Source: Candidatus Accumulibacter similis (GTDB lineage Bacteria > Pseudomonadota > Gammaproteobacteria > Burkholderiales > Rhodocyclaceae). Taken from it: a DNA stretch of 64,000 nucleotides. The position numbers were made by a program, and so were the translations under genes. Within the stretch, counting starts at the first letter, position 1. Each line of letters begins with the position of its first letter. Below the pieces are notes generated by a model. That model did not search any database and had not been told where the DNA came from. It was given only the letters and a program-made list of their open reading frames with translations. Of the stretch, positions 19,461 through 27,598 are shown in pieces. The DNA is taken from assembly GCA_013347225.1 (NCBI GenBank), contig CP054595.1, positions 1,550,001 to 1,614,000 on the forward strand. The letters are read 5' to 3'.

Positions 19461-21389
19461 ATGAACGACGATCGACCGGGCAACCGGAACAGTGACAGCG
19501 GGTGCACCGGGCCTTGCGGACATGCGTCCGGCCTGGCGATCAAGCGGCGCCGGCTGTTGCAGATCGGTCTGGGCAGTGCCGCGCTGCCCTTCCTTGCCTC
19601 TTCGTGGGGGGCGGCGCTGACGGCAGCGGGGGAGCGCCCGGAACTCGGCTTCAAGCCGCTGCCGGCGTCGACCGACGACCTGCTGCACGTTGCCGATGGC
19701 TGCACGCTGCAACTGCTGTATGCCTGGGGCGATCCGGTTTCGGCCGGGCCGGCGTTTCGTGCCGATGCGGGCAACAGCGCTGCCGAACAGGCCGAGCAGG
19801 CCGGCATGCACCACGACGGGATGCACTTCTTTCCCATGCCCGTCGACGGCAGCCCGTCGTCGACGCGCGGCCTGCTCTGCGTCAATCACGAGTACACCGA
19901 CGAGGGGTTGCTGCACCCGGAAGGCGCCGCCGACCGGGGCCACGCCAGGACGCTGAAGTCGCAGAATGCCCATGGCGTGTCGGTCATCGAGATCGAACTG
20001 GCGGCGCAGGCGGATGGTCCGCGCTGGCGGGTCGTGCGGCCGTCGCCCTACGCCCGCCGCATCACCGCTCGCACGCCGATGCGCATCGACGGTCCGGCGG
20101 CTGGCGCGGCGGCGATGTGCACGCGTGACGACCGGCGCGGCAACGTCGTCTTCGGCACGCTCGCCAACTGCGCCATGGGCGCCACGCCGTGGGGCACCTA
20201 CCTCACCTGCGAGGAGAACTTCGACGCCTACTTCAACGGGCTGCCGCAGCCGACGCCGGCGCAGAAGCGCTACGGCATTCGCCAGCGGGCGGCCGGTTAC
20301 CGCTGGCACGAGCACGACAGCCGCTTCGACGTGGCAAGCGAGCCGAACGAGCCCAACCGCTTTGGCTGGGTGGTCGAGATCGACCCCTGGAATCCAGCCA
20401 GCGTGCCGGTCAAGCACACCGCGCTCGGTCGCTGCAAGCATGAGGGGGCGACGGTGACCCTCTCCGGCGACGGGCGCGTCGTCGTGTACATGGGCGACGA
20501 CGAGCAGTTCGAGTACCTCTACAAGTACGTCTCGCGTGACCCCTACGACGCCGGCCGGCCGGCGGGCCGGGATCGGTTGCTCAGCGTCGGGACCCTGCAC
20601 GTGGCCCGCTTCGATGGCGATGGCCGCGGGCGCTGGCTGGCGCTGTCGCACGGGCAGAACGGTCTCGACGCCGGCGCGGGCTTTGCCGATCAGGCCGACA
20701 TCCTGATCCGGACGCGCGCGGCTGCCGATCTCGTTGGCGCGACGAAGATGGATCGCCCGGAGTGGATCGCCGTCCATCCGCAGACCGGCGAGGTCTATTG
20801 CACGCTCACCGGCAACAGCCGACGGCTGACGGCGGATGCGGCCAACCCGCGGCCGGCGAACGTGTTCGGCCACATCATCCGCTGGCGCGAGCAGGGCGGC
20901 GATGCTGCCGCGACGAGCTTCGACTGGGACATCTTCGTCCTCGCCGGCGACGCGCAGGATGCCGATCCGGCGCGTCGCGGCAACATCCGTGGCGACGATT
21001 TCGCCTGTCCCGACGGTCTTCTGTTCGACCGGCGAGGGCGGTTGTGGATCCAGACCGATGTCCCCGGCAGCCTGCTCGAGCGCGGTGCCCGCGCACGCCT
21101 GGGCAACAATCAGATGCTCGTCGCCGATGTCGTCAGCGGCGAGATTCGGCGCTTCCTCACTGGCCCGAAGGGCTGCGAGATCACCGGTCTCTGCGCCACC
21201 CCCGATGGCCGCAACCTGTTCGTCAACATCCAGCATCCGGGCGAGGTCGCCGCTGGTCGCTCGCAACCCGGCGGGCCGCTGGTCGGTTCAGCGTGGCCGG
21301 CAAACCAGTTCAGCGAGGTCACCGGCGGCCGGCCGCGCTCGGCGACGGTCGTCATCCGGCGCCAGGACGGCGGCGTCGTCGGCGGCTGA
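19461..21389 (+). CDS. phoX: PhoX-family (DUF839) phosphatase, Tat-exported
   Basis: This 642-residue protein has a twin-arginine signal (KRRRLLQIG, then a hydrophobic stretch to about residue 50). Features typical of the PhoX/DUF839 family are VVYMGDDEQFEYLYKYVS, the repeated Asp/Glu-rich propeller blades, CEENFDAYF and GEVYCTLTGNSRR. PhoX is a Ca- and Fe-dependent periplasmic alkaline phosphatase that frees phosphate from organic esters. The ATG at 19461 was chosen; one at 19428 has no better ribosome-binding site. No Pho box is visible in the 110 bases upstream, unlike pstS, so regulation is open. Confidence 0.85.
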   Translation: MNDDRPGNRNSDSGCTGPCGHASGLAIKRRRLLQIGLGSAALPFLASSWGAALTAAGERPELGFKPLPASTDDLLHVADGCTLQLLYAWGDPVSAGPAFRADAGNSAAEQAEQAGMHHDGMHFFPMPVDGSPSSTRGLLCVNHEYTDEGLLHPEGAADRGHARTLKSQNAHGVSVIEIELAAQADGPRWRVVRPSPYARRITARTPMRIDGPAAGAAAMCTRDDRRGNVVFGTLANCAMGATPWGTYLTCEENFDAYFNGLPQPTPAQKRYGIRQRAAGYRWHEHDSRFDVASEPNEPNRFGWVVEIDPWNPASVPVKHTALGRCKHEGATVTLSGDGRVVVYMGDDEQFEYLYKYVSRDPYDAGRPAGRDRLLSVGTLHVARFDGDGRGRWLALSHGQNGLDAGAGFADQADILIRTRAAADLVGATKMDRPEWIAVHPQTGEVYCTLTGNSRRLTADAANPRPANVFGHIIRWREQGGDAAATSFDWDIFVLAGDAQDADPARRGNIRGDDFACPDGLLFDRRGRLWIQTDVPGSLLERGARARLGNNQMLVADVVSGEIRRFLTGPKGCEITGLCATPDGRNLFVNIQHPGEVAAGRSQPGGPLVGSAWPANQFSEVTGGRPRSATVVIRRQDGGVVGG

Positions 21390-21793
21390 AGGCTTGTTCG
21401 GTGCGGCGGCGGGCGGCAGGGGCGAAGGAGCCCCAGCCAGGCTGAGGCAGGCAGCGGATCGGACGGCGCTCGGTGTGCGCTGTCGACGGCCCCTGCACTC
21501 GCCTGGCACCAGGCTCGTCGCGAACACATCTTCCTGAGGGGTGACAGTCCCGCCGTAAGTTGATCGCAGCGATGGGGTGGATGGACGGACGATTGCCGAG
21601 ACGGCGGCCTACCTGAGAACGCACTGGCCGGGCATTCGGGAAGCATTGCCGAACGGCAGTTACCGGCGTGAGCCGGTGCGGCGCGTACAGATTCCGAAGA
21701 CCGGTGGCGGGATGCGGGAATTGCTGCGTTCGGCCGCAGGCTTCTGTGGCGCCGCGGCTACGGGCGGCCGGGCCCAGGCAGGCTCAGGCCGGA
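21390..21793. other. Intergenic region holding only a mobile-element remnant
   Basis: About 400 bases between phoX and the anti-sigma gene. Apart from the reverse-transcriptase fragment at 21574-21726 I see no coding frame, RNA gene or terminator. Confidence 0.5.
21574..21726 (+). pseudogene. Group II intron reverse transcriptase/maturase, N-terminal fragment
   Basis: About 50 codons read GVDGRTIAETAAYLRTHWP, then SYRREPVRRVQIPKTGGGMREL. This is the beginning of the RT domain of group II intron proteins (usual form GVDGxT...YRPxPVRRVxIPKxGGGxREL). Similarity stops abruptly after REL on the right and before GVDG on the left, with no catalytic YADD region nearby. It is a decayed scar of a retroelement. 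Confidence 0.75.
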
Positions 21794-22036
21794 TCAGGCA
21801 GGCGGTGGAGCGGACGGTGGCGGGGAGGTGGGCGCTGCTGCTGCATCGGGCGCCACCGCTTTGTCGGCCGTGACTTGCTGCCGGCACGCCTGGCGCAGGA
21901 AGCTCATCTGCTCGCGATAGCGGGCGCAGCCGGAACAGAGCAGCGTGTGCAGCCGCAGCGCCAGGCGGTCGCCGGCGCTGAGGTCGCGGTCCATCTCGTC
22001 CGACATCAGCCGGGTTGCCTGCTTGCAGTTCATCAT
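21794..22036 (-). CDS. Zinc-finger anti-sigma-like protein (zf-HC2)
   Basis: This 80-residue protein starts MMNCKQATRLMSDEMDRDLS and carries the HxxxCxxC motif in LRLHTLLCSGCARYREQ, the usual zinc site of anti-sigma factors. A Pro/Ala-rich tail follows. No membrane helix is present, so it would be a soluble partner. Its first ATG overlaps the stop of the sigma-factor gene, which strongly supports co-translation and a regulatory pair. Whether it inhibits the sigma factor or senses redox or zinc is not shown by sequence. Confidence 0.8.
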   Translation of the reverse strand: MMNCKQATRLMSDEMDRDLSAGDRLALRLHTLLCSGCARYREQMSFLRQACRQQVTADKAVAPDAAAAPTSPPPSAPPPA

Positions 22037-22677
22037 GCCGCCTGCCCTCCACTGCCGGCAAACCAGCGCTGGTCGAGGCACAGGCGCAGTCCCATGCGCG
22101 CCCGGTGCAGCACGACCCAGCAGTTGTTGCTGCTCATCGACAGCTCGGCGCAGATCTCGTCGGTGTCGAGCCCGAGCACCTCGCGCATCATGAAGACGCG
22201 CGCCGTCCCCGGCGGCAGCCGGTTCATGCAGGCGTCGAAGACGGCCCAGAAGCTGCGGTTCTCGAAGCTGCGCTCGGGATCTCCCCAGTCCGACGGCCGC
22301 GTATCGCGCTGCCAGTGGCCGTTGCCCTGGAACAGCGGGTCGAAGTCGGCCTCGTCGATCTCATTCAGCGGGTCTTCATAGGCGGGTTCGCGCACCCGTC
22401 GGCGGATGATGTCCACGATCTTGTTCCTGAGGATGGCGAAGATCCAGGTCTTCAGCCGCGCACGCTCGCCGAAGCGGTCCGCTCCCTGCAGGGCAGCCAG
22501 CATGGCTTCCTGCACCGCATCCTCGGCACTCGCCTGGTCGCGCAGATGCAGCGTCGCGAAGCGCAGCATCTCGCGTCGGAAACCGGCCAGTTCGGCGGCG
22601 ATGTCGGCGGCCTGTGGCGGCAGCTCACGGCCGGCGGTGGCTGACCCGGTCGGGTCGATTTGGCTGCTGGGTCCCAT
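22033..22677 (-). CDS. ECF RNA polymerase sigma factor
   Basis: This 214-residue sigma-70-family factor has region 2 (residues about 28-95: LHLRDQASAEDAVQEAMLAAL, LKTWIFAILRNKIVDIIRR) and region 4 (about 145-205: LPPGTARVFMMREVLGLDTDEICAELSMSSNNCWVVLHRARMGLR). A long acidic linker (EDPLNEIDEADFDPLFQG) separates them, as in the TIGR02943-type subgroup. Such factors are usually followed by a small zf-HC2 protein, as here. It directs RNA polymerase to a stress regulon not identifiable from this window. Confidence 0.9.
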   Translation of the reverse strand: MGPSSQIDPTGSATAGRELPPQAADIAAELAGFRREMLRFATLHLRDQASAEDAVQEAMLAALQGADRFGERARLKTWIFAILRNKIVDIIRRRVREPAYEDPLNEIDEADFDPLFQGNGHWQRDTRPSDWGDPERSFENRSFWAVFDACMNRLPPGTARVFMMREVLGLDTDEICAELSMSSNNCWVVLHRARMGLRLCLDQRWFAGSGGQAA

Positions 22678-22722
22678 TTTCCTGGCTGGCTTCTCAACTG
22701 GTGCGGGCGGTGGAACAGCGAC

Positions 22723-22978
22723 TCAGCGACGCGCCAGCTCTTGGCGAATGAGCTGTCGCCGATCGGCTTCGCGGTGGCCGCTTTCGATCACCCGGCCCAG
22801 GCTGTCGTTGATCATCATCTGGTGGCGATGTCCGCCGGCCAGCGCCTTGACATGCTCGACGATCGGCGCGTCGAGCATGATGTCGATGCGCCGCGGCCAA
22901 CAGGCTCTCGAACCGCGGCCGGCGACTCGGCACGTTGCCAGAAGCATCCGGCGTATCGGTAGGGGAGGTCCGTTTCAT
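22723..22978 (-). pseudogene. BrnA/CopG-type antitoxin gene with a frameshift
   Basis: The ATG at 22978 starts MKRTSPTDTPDASGNVPSRR; the frame then moves, and from about 22888 the second frame reads RIDIMLDAPIVEHVKALAGG and MMINDSLGRVIE, like the ribbon-helix-helix part of BrnA-type antitoxins. One extra base (or two missing) near 22888-22893 separates the halves. The gene overlaps the end of the toxin frame and ends at 22723. If the frameshift is real, an active toxin would lack its antitoxin, so a sequence error or toxin inactivity should be considered. Confidence 0.6.
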
Positions 22979-23216
22979 CGCTGTCTGCCTTGCGCAGTGG
23001 AGTGTCGCGGCTTGCCGCGACGGGTTCAACAGGCACGATCTGCACCATCAGCAAATCCGGAAGGCCAATGCCGACCACGCGCTGCTCGCCATGGTCCTCC
23101 CGATCATCGTCGATCGGCAGCAGCGGGCCAGCGAACACCCTTGCCGTGGTGGCCAAATTCCGTCCGTGCTTCTTCAGGTGCGCGTGTCGCCTGGCTTCAT
23201 CCCAAGCATGACGCAT
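22815..23216 (-). CDS. BrnT-like toxin
   Basis: From the ATG at 23216 the protein begins MRHAWDEARRHAHLKKHGRN and continues ATTARVFAGP, matching the W(D/E)xxKxxxNxxKHG and VF-GP pattern of BrnT RNase toxins. The similarity to BrnT covers about 87 residues, to about 22956. No stop follows there, and the frame runs on over the antitoxin gene to 22815, giving 133 codons. The extra tail is therefore suspicious. A TTGACA-N16-TATCTT promoter ends so close to the ATG that the mRNA may be leaderless; no ribosome-binding site is present. Confidence 0.65.
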   Translation of the reverse strand: MRHAWDEARRHAHLKKHGRNLATTARVFAGPLLPIDDDREDHGEQRVVGIGLPDLLMVQIVPVEPVAASRDTPLRKADSDETDLPYRYAGCFWQRAESPAAVREPVGRGASTSCSTRRSSSMSRRWPADIATR

Positions 23217-23222
23217 GCGCCG

Positions 23223-23250
23223 AAGATACACACGTCCATCTGTATGTCAA
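23223..23250 (-). promoter_or_regulatory. Promoter of the BrnT-like gene
   Basis: On the minus strand TTGACA and TATCTT are separated by 16 bases. The expected transcription start falls about at 23216, the A of the ATG, predicting a leaderless transcript. Confidence 0.5.
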
Positions 23251-23322
23251 CCGCGGCAAGGCGGATCCGCAGTCAACTGTCGGTCGACCGCCAGGGGTGG
23301 TACCGGCGGCGCGGCGGCTGCC

Positions 23323-24156
23323 TCACGACTGCAGCGCCGCCGTCAGCGAGGCGACATCCGCTGCCGATTCGCGCAGGATGTCGCGCAGCGTCTCCTCGCC
23401 GACGAGCAGGTCGATCGATGCCGCCATCCCTTCGCGTGGACAGCCGTCGAGGTCGCGCAGCGGGCTTTCGACCGGTGCCAGCTCGTCGGCGAGCAGCAGC
23501 GTATCACCCAGCGTCGTCGGCGGCATGGCGAGAAAGCCCTGCCAGCAGACCTCGATGGCATCGATGATCGGCTGCGGCACCGCCAGCGCCTTGAGCACCG
23601 CCCGTCCGACCTCGGCCTCGCCGCTTTCGCTCCAGGCCGGAAAGTCCTCGTCGAGCAGGCCCGGATGGTCGCGCGTGCGCGAGATCAGGTAGAAGGCGCC
23701 GACTTCGTGCACGATGCCGGCAAACAGCGCCGTCTCAGGGTCGAGGCGGGTGACGCGGCGGGCGAGGACCTGCGCCAGTGCGGCGACGTGGGCGGTGTGT
23801 TGCCACAGGCGGTCGGCCAGCTCGCGATCTCTCGCCGTTGCCGGCGCCGCCAGTTGCCGGCTGACGACGGCGCTGGCCAGCGCGCGCAGATAGCGAAAGC
23901 CAAGCCGCAGGACCGCCGTGCGGACGTCGGTGATCGGCCGGCCGGAGCGGTTGCAGACGGTCGAGTTGGCGACGGCGACGACCTTGGCTGCCAGCAGCGG
24001 TTCGGCCTGCACCAGCCGCGCCGCGTGGTCGAGCGGACAGCCGGGATCGTCGAGCGCGCGCTTGAGCCGCAGCGCGACGACCGCGCTGGTCGGGAAGCTG
24101 ACCTCGCCGCGCTCGATTTCCACCGCGATCTTCTTCAGGATTTCGTAACGTTCCAC
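23323..24156 (-). CDS. HDOD-domain protein closing the chemotaxis operon
   Basis: This 277-residue protein is an HDOD domain (residues about 20-210: FPTSAVVALRLKRALDDP, VVAVANSTVCNRSGRPITDVRTAVLRLGFRYLRA, LFAGIVHEVGAFYL). HDOD proteins lack the full HD metal site and act as scaffolds in signalling. The GTG at 24156 has GGAG at 7 bases; the frame upstream is open but unlike the family. It starts about 40 bases after cheB, so it is probably the last gene of the operon. Its role in chemotaxis is inferred from position. Confidence 0.85.
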   Translation of the reverse strand: MERYEILKKIAVEIERGEVSFPTSAVVALRLKRALDDPGCPLDHAARLVQAEPLLAAKVVAVANSTVCNRSGRPITDVRTAVLRLGFRYLRALASAVVSRQLAAPATARDRELADRLWQHTAHVAALAQVLARRVTRLDPETALFAGIVHEVGAFYLISRTRDHPGLLDEDFPAWSESGEAEVGRAVLKALAVPQPIIDAIEVCWQGFLAMPPTTLGDTLLLADELAPVESPLRDLDGCPREGMAASIDLLVGEETLRDILRESAADVASLTAALQS

Positions 24157-24196
24157 AGTCCTTCTCCCGGATCCTGTCTGGCTGGGGCGCCGACGA

Positions 24197-25321
24197 TCAG
24201 CGGTCGGCAGCGACCAGCGCCGTCGCGATCTGCGACAGTGGCAGCACCTGCTCGACGGCGCCCAGCCTGATCGCCTCCCTGGGCATGCCGAAGACGACGC
24301 ACGAAGCCTCGTCCTGGGCGATCGTCGCCGCGCCGGCATCGCGCATCTCCTTCAGGCCGCGCGCGCCGTCGTCGCCCATGCCGGTCATGATCACGCCTAC
24401 GGCATTGCGACCGGCGAAGCGGGCGACCGAGCGGAAGAGGACATCGACCGACGGCCGGTGACGATTGACCGGCGGCCCATCGACGACCTCGACGTGGTAC
24501 TGGGCGCCGCTGCGCTTGAGCAGCATGTGCCTGCCGCCCGGCGCGATCAGCGCTCTGCCCGGCAGCACGCGGTCGTGCGAGCGTGCTTCGCGGACCTCGA
24601 TCGCCGCCAGCGAATCGAGCCGTTCGGCGAACATCGCCGTGAAGCGCTCGGGCATGTGCTGGACGACGACGATTCCCGGCACGGTCTTCGGCAGGCTGGT
24701 CAGGATTGCCTCGAGCGCCTGTGTGCCGCCGGTCGACGTGCCGATGGCGATGACCTTGTCGGTCGTCTGCAGCACCGGCGTCGTGCCGGCGGTCAGGATG
24801 ACGTCGGCACGGTGGAGCGATTGTGCCGCCGCGAGCGGCGGCGCCGCGCCGGCCAGGGATCCGGTCGCGGCGGCTGCGCGGCGCAGCGGGCCTACATTGG
24901 CGCGGGCGGCGGCGCGCACGGCGGTGAGAATGTCGTTCGACGCATCCTCGAGAAAGGCTTTCACCCCGAGTCTGGGCTTGCCGATGACGCTGAAGGCACC
25001 GGCCGCCAGCGCCTGGGCCAGCGTCTCGCTGCCAGCGGTAGCCAGCGACGAGCAGATGATCACCGGTGTCGGGCGTTCGGCCATCAGCGCGCGCAGGAAC
25101 GAGAGGCCGTCCATGCGCGGCATCTCGACGTCGAGAATGATCACGTCCGGCCAGTCCCGGCGCATCTTCTCCATGGCGAACAGCGGATCGGCAGCCGTGG
25201 CCACGAGTTCGATGTCGCACGCTCGTGCGACCGCCTGCGCCACCGCCTGGCGAACGACGGCCGAGTCGTCGACCACCAGCAGCCGGGTTCTTGCCCTTGC
25301 CGTCGGTCGTTGCTCCGTCAT
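24197..25321 (-). CDS. cheB: Chemotaxis response regulator protein-glutamate methylesterase
   Basis: This 374-residue protein has an N-terminal receiver ([10 protein letters not shown], phospho-acceptor Asp in [13 protein letters not shown], Lys in VIGKPRLG) and a C-terminal methylesterase. The Ser-His-Asp triad is visible as [15 protein letters not shown] and [11 protein letters not shown]. It demethylates or deamidates receptors during adaptation. The ATG overlaps the cheR stop (TGATG). Confidence 0.96.
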   Translation of the reverse strand: MTEQRPTARARTRLLVVDDSAVVRQAVAQAVARACDIELVATAADPLFAMEKMRRDWPDVIILDVEMPRMDGLSFLRALMAERPTPVIICSSLATAGSETLAQALAAGAFSVIGKPRLGVKAFLEDASNDILTAVRAAARANVGPLRRAAAATGSLAGAAPPLAAAQSLHRADVILTAGTTPVLQTTDKVIAIGTSTGGTQALEAILTSLPKTVPGIVVVQHMPERFTAMFAERLDSLAAIEVREARSHDRVLPGRALIAPGGRHMLLKRSGAQYHVEVVDGPPVNRHRPSVDVLFRSVARFAGRNAVGVIMTGMGDDGARGLKEMRDAGAATIAQDEASCVVFGMPREAIRLGAVEQVLPLSQIATALVAADR

Positions 25322-26136
25322 CAGTCTGGCTTGCGATAGATCGTCGGCCTGACGGTCCGCAGGCGGTCGGTGAGACCGTGCAGCGATTCCGCATGGCCGA
25401 CGACGAAGTGGCCGCCCGGCTTGAGGCAGGGCAGCATGTTGCCGATCACCTTGCGCTTCGTCTCGGCATCGAAGTAGATCATGACGTTGCGCAGGAAGAT
25501 GACGTCGAAGTGGCCGACGCCGGTGATCGGCAAGGTCAGGTTCACCTGCGCGAAACGGACCCGTTGTCGGAGCTGGTTGTCGATCAGCAGTTTGCCTTCC
25601 TGTCCGCGGACCCCCTTGAGGCAGTACTTGCGCAGGCACACCGGCGGGATTCCCGAGATCCGCTCCTGAGAGTATACGCCGGCCTGCGCCTTCGCCAGCA
25701 CGCTCATGCTGATGTCGGAGCCGAACACCTCCCACGGTCGCTGCAGGCAGTGCTCGGCGAGCACCATCGCCATCGAGTACGCTTCCTCGCCGCTCGAGCT
25801 CGCGCCACTCCAGACCCGGAAGGGCCCGCCCGTTGTCGTCTCCCGGCGCACCAGGTCGCGCAGAAAATCGAAGTGCTGCGGTTCGCGGAAGAAGTAGGTC
25901 TCGTTGGTCGTCAGCAGATCGACCATCTTCTGCACCTCGTCCGGATCGTCGCCCGATGCGAGCAGCCGGTAGTATTCGCTGTAGCTGGTGAGGCCGAGAT
26001 GTTCGAGGCGGCGGCCGAGGCGGCCGACGAGCAGCACGCGCTTGGCATCGGACAGGCTGATTCCAGCGAGCCGGTGGATCAGTCGCTGGAAGAGGGCGAA
26101 CTCCCGGTCGGTGATGGCTGGTCGGGAAGGGTGCAT
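25321..26136 (-). CDS. cheR: Chemotaxis protein methyltransferase
   Basis: This 271-residue SAM-dependent methyltransferase modifies receptor glutamates. The N-terminal helical domain (residues about 10-80) includes [11 protein letters not shown] and [12 protein letters not shown]. The SAM-binding motif is [17 protein letters not shown], followed by FGSDIS and the late [13 protein letters not shown]. It starts 8 bases after cheD. No tetratricopeptide extension is present. Confidence 0.96.
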   Translation of the reverse strand: MHPSRPAITDREFALFQRLIHRLAGISLSDAKRVLLVGRLGRRLEHLGLTSYSEYYRLLASGDDPDEVQKMVDLLTTNETYFFREPQHFDFLRDLVRRETTTGGPFRVWSGASSSGEEAYSMAMVLAEHCLQRPWEVFGSDISMSVLAKAQAGVYSQERISGIPPVCLRKYCLKGVRGQEGKLLIDNQLRQRVRFAQVNLTLPITGVGHFDVIFLRNVMIYFDAETKRKVIGNMLPCLKPGGHFVVGHAESLHGLTDRLRTVRPTIYRKPD

Positions 26137-26144
26137 GTGTTTGC

Positions 26145-26705
26145 TCAGAAGAGTTCGATGTCGGTCTTCTTCGGCGCCACGACGAGGGTGCGGGCGTACG
26201 ACCTCTCGGCTTCGACGATGCTCTGGCTGGTCTGGCCGCGCTTGCAGAAGACGTCGCCGGTCTGCGGGTCGAGGACGACCTTGCGTGACCAGGGCCCCAT
26301 CAGGTCCGAGGCCAGCAGGCTGATGCCCTCGCGCGCCAGCCACTCGCACGCGAATTCGGCGTTGCGTTCGCCGATGCTGATGCCGCTGAGTGACGAAATG
26401 ACGTTGCCACCGCCAAAGGCCTTGCCCTGCAGGCGCTGCTTCCGTGCGCCGCGGCCGATCATGCCGTTCAGCAGCGCTTCCATGCAGTAGTTGCCGCAGA
26501 GTAGCACGTCGAGGTCGCGGTTGGCTGATTTCTCGTGGCGTGGCAGCATGAAATGGTTGAGGCCGCCGATCCGCAGTGTCGGGTCCCAGAGGCAGACGGC
26601 GACGCACGAGCCGAGCAGTGTCGCGAGCGGCCGCTCGCCTTCGATCGCCCAGGCGCCGGGATTGACGTTGCGCGCCAGTCGCTCGAGATCGCGAGGGTTG
26701 CTCAC
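26145..26705 (-). CDS. cheD: Chemoreceptor glutamine deamidase
   Basis: This 186-residue CheD deamidates receptor glutamines to create methylation sites. The catalytic Cys is in [15 protein letters not shown] and the His in [16 protein letters not shown] and [11 protein letters not shown] are further family motifs. The GTG at 26705 has GGAGG upstream and overlaps the preceding stop (GTGA). The C-terminus reads KKTDIELF, a tail similar to those of two receptors in the same operon. Confidence 0.94.
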   Translation of the reverse strand: MSNPRDLERLARNVNPGAWAIEGERPLATLLGSCVAVCLWDPTLRIGGLNHFMLPRHEKSANRDLDVLLCGNYCMEALLNGMIGRGARKQRLQGKAFGGGNVISSLSGISIGERNAEFACEWLAREGISLLASDLMGPWSRKVVLDPQTGDVFCKRGQTSQSIVEAERSYARTLVVAPKKTDIELF

Positions 26706-27550
26706 CGGCCGCCCTCCCGTGGTCGGTGTGCTCCGCCAACATCCGGCAGCGGACGCCTGAGCGCGGTCACGTCGTCGTAGATGACGGCGACCTGGCCGTA
26801 TTCCGGAGAGTAGGCGGTGAGCCGATACTGGCGGTCGAGGTCGCTGCGGTAGTCGTCGAACTGCGCGCCGTCGCCGCTGAGGGCGACCGCCGCATAACGT
26901 TCCATCCAGCGGCGGTCGAGCTGCGGCATGACGGCGCTGGCGCAGCGGCCGATGATCCACGAGCGGTCGAGGCCGGTGATCGCCTCGAAGGCTGGATTGG
27001 CCTCGAGGAAGCGGTAGTCGCAGGCCTGGCCGGTGGCATCGAGGACGATCTCATGCAGTGCGAAGCCGGAAGTCAGCGCTTCGAACAGGCCGCGAAAGCG
27101 CCTTTCGCCGACCGGTTCGCCGACCTCCCCGGCGAGCGGTGCCGCGGGATGCCGGATCGTCAGTATCAGGTAGTGCGTGGTGGCAGCCCGCGCGTGGCTG
27201 CCGAACGGGGTCAGAGACCAATGCCAGCGATCGAGATCGCCGCCGTGTCCGGGTCGCGGGCGGGCGGGCAGAGCGGCGCGCGCCTGCGCGACGCCCGAAT
27301 CGCGGACCTCGCGAAACACCGCCTCGCTGGCGGCGTGCGGAAAGAGTGCAAAGTAGTGGCGACCCGGGAAGAAATCCGGCGGCTTGCCGATGGCGTCCGC
27401 GTAGCCCTGGCTGACCCGCAGGAAGGTGAACTCCGCGTCGAGTATGGCCACGGCGATCCCGGCCTGCGCGAGGACCGCCGCCCATGGCGAGCCCAGGTCG
27501 ATGCAGGCGGCGAGTCGACGTTCGATTCTCACGGTGGTCTTTGTGTTCAT
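26702..27550 (-). CDS. PAS-domain sensor-like protein within the chemotaxis operon
   Basis: This 282-residue protein contains two PAS-like domains: residues about 25-135 (VAILDAEFTFLRVSQGYADAIG, FFPGRHYFALFP) and about 145-265 (DYRFLEANPAFEAITGLDRSWIIG). No output domain, kinase or membrane helix follows. It lies between the MCPs and cheD and overlaps cheD by four bases. It could be a soluble ligand or redox sensor that feeds the array by protein contact; that role is inference. Confidence 0.8.
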   Translation of the reverse strand: MNTKTTVRIERRLAACIDLGSPWAAVLAQAGIAVAILDAEFTFLRVSQGYADAIGKPPDFFPGRHYFALFPHAASEAVFREVRDSGVAQARAALPARPRPGHGGDLDRWHWSLTPFGSHARAATTHYLILTIRHPAAPLAGEVGEPVGERRFRGLFEALTSGFALHEIVLDATGQACDYRFLEANPAFEAITGLDRSWIIGRCASAVMPQLDRRWMERYAAVALSGDGAQFDDYRSDLDRQYRLTAYSPEYGQVAVIYDDVTALRRPLPDVGGAHRPREGGR

Positions 27551-27598
27551 CGGTGCCTGTTCAGTCCGGTTCTCGAGGATGGTGTCAGTGGCCGCCGC

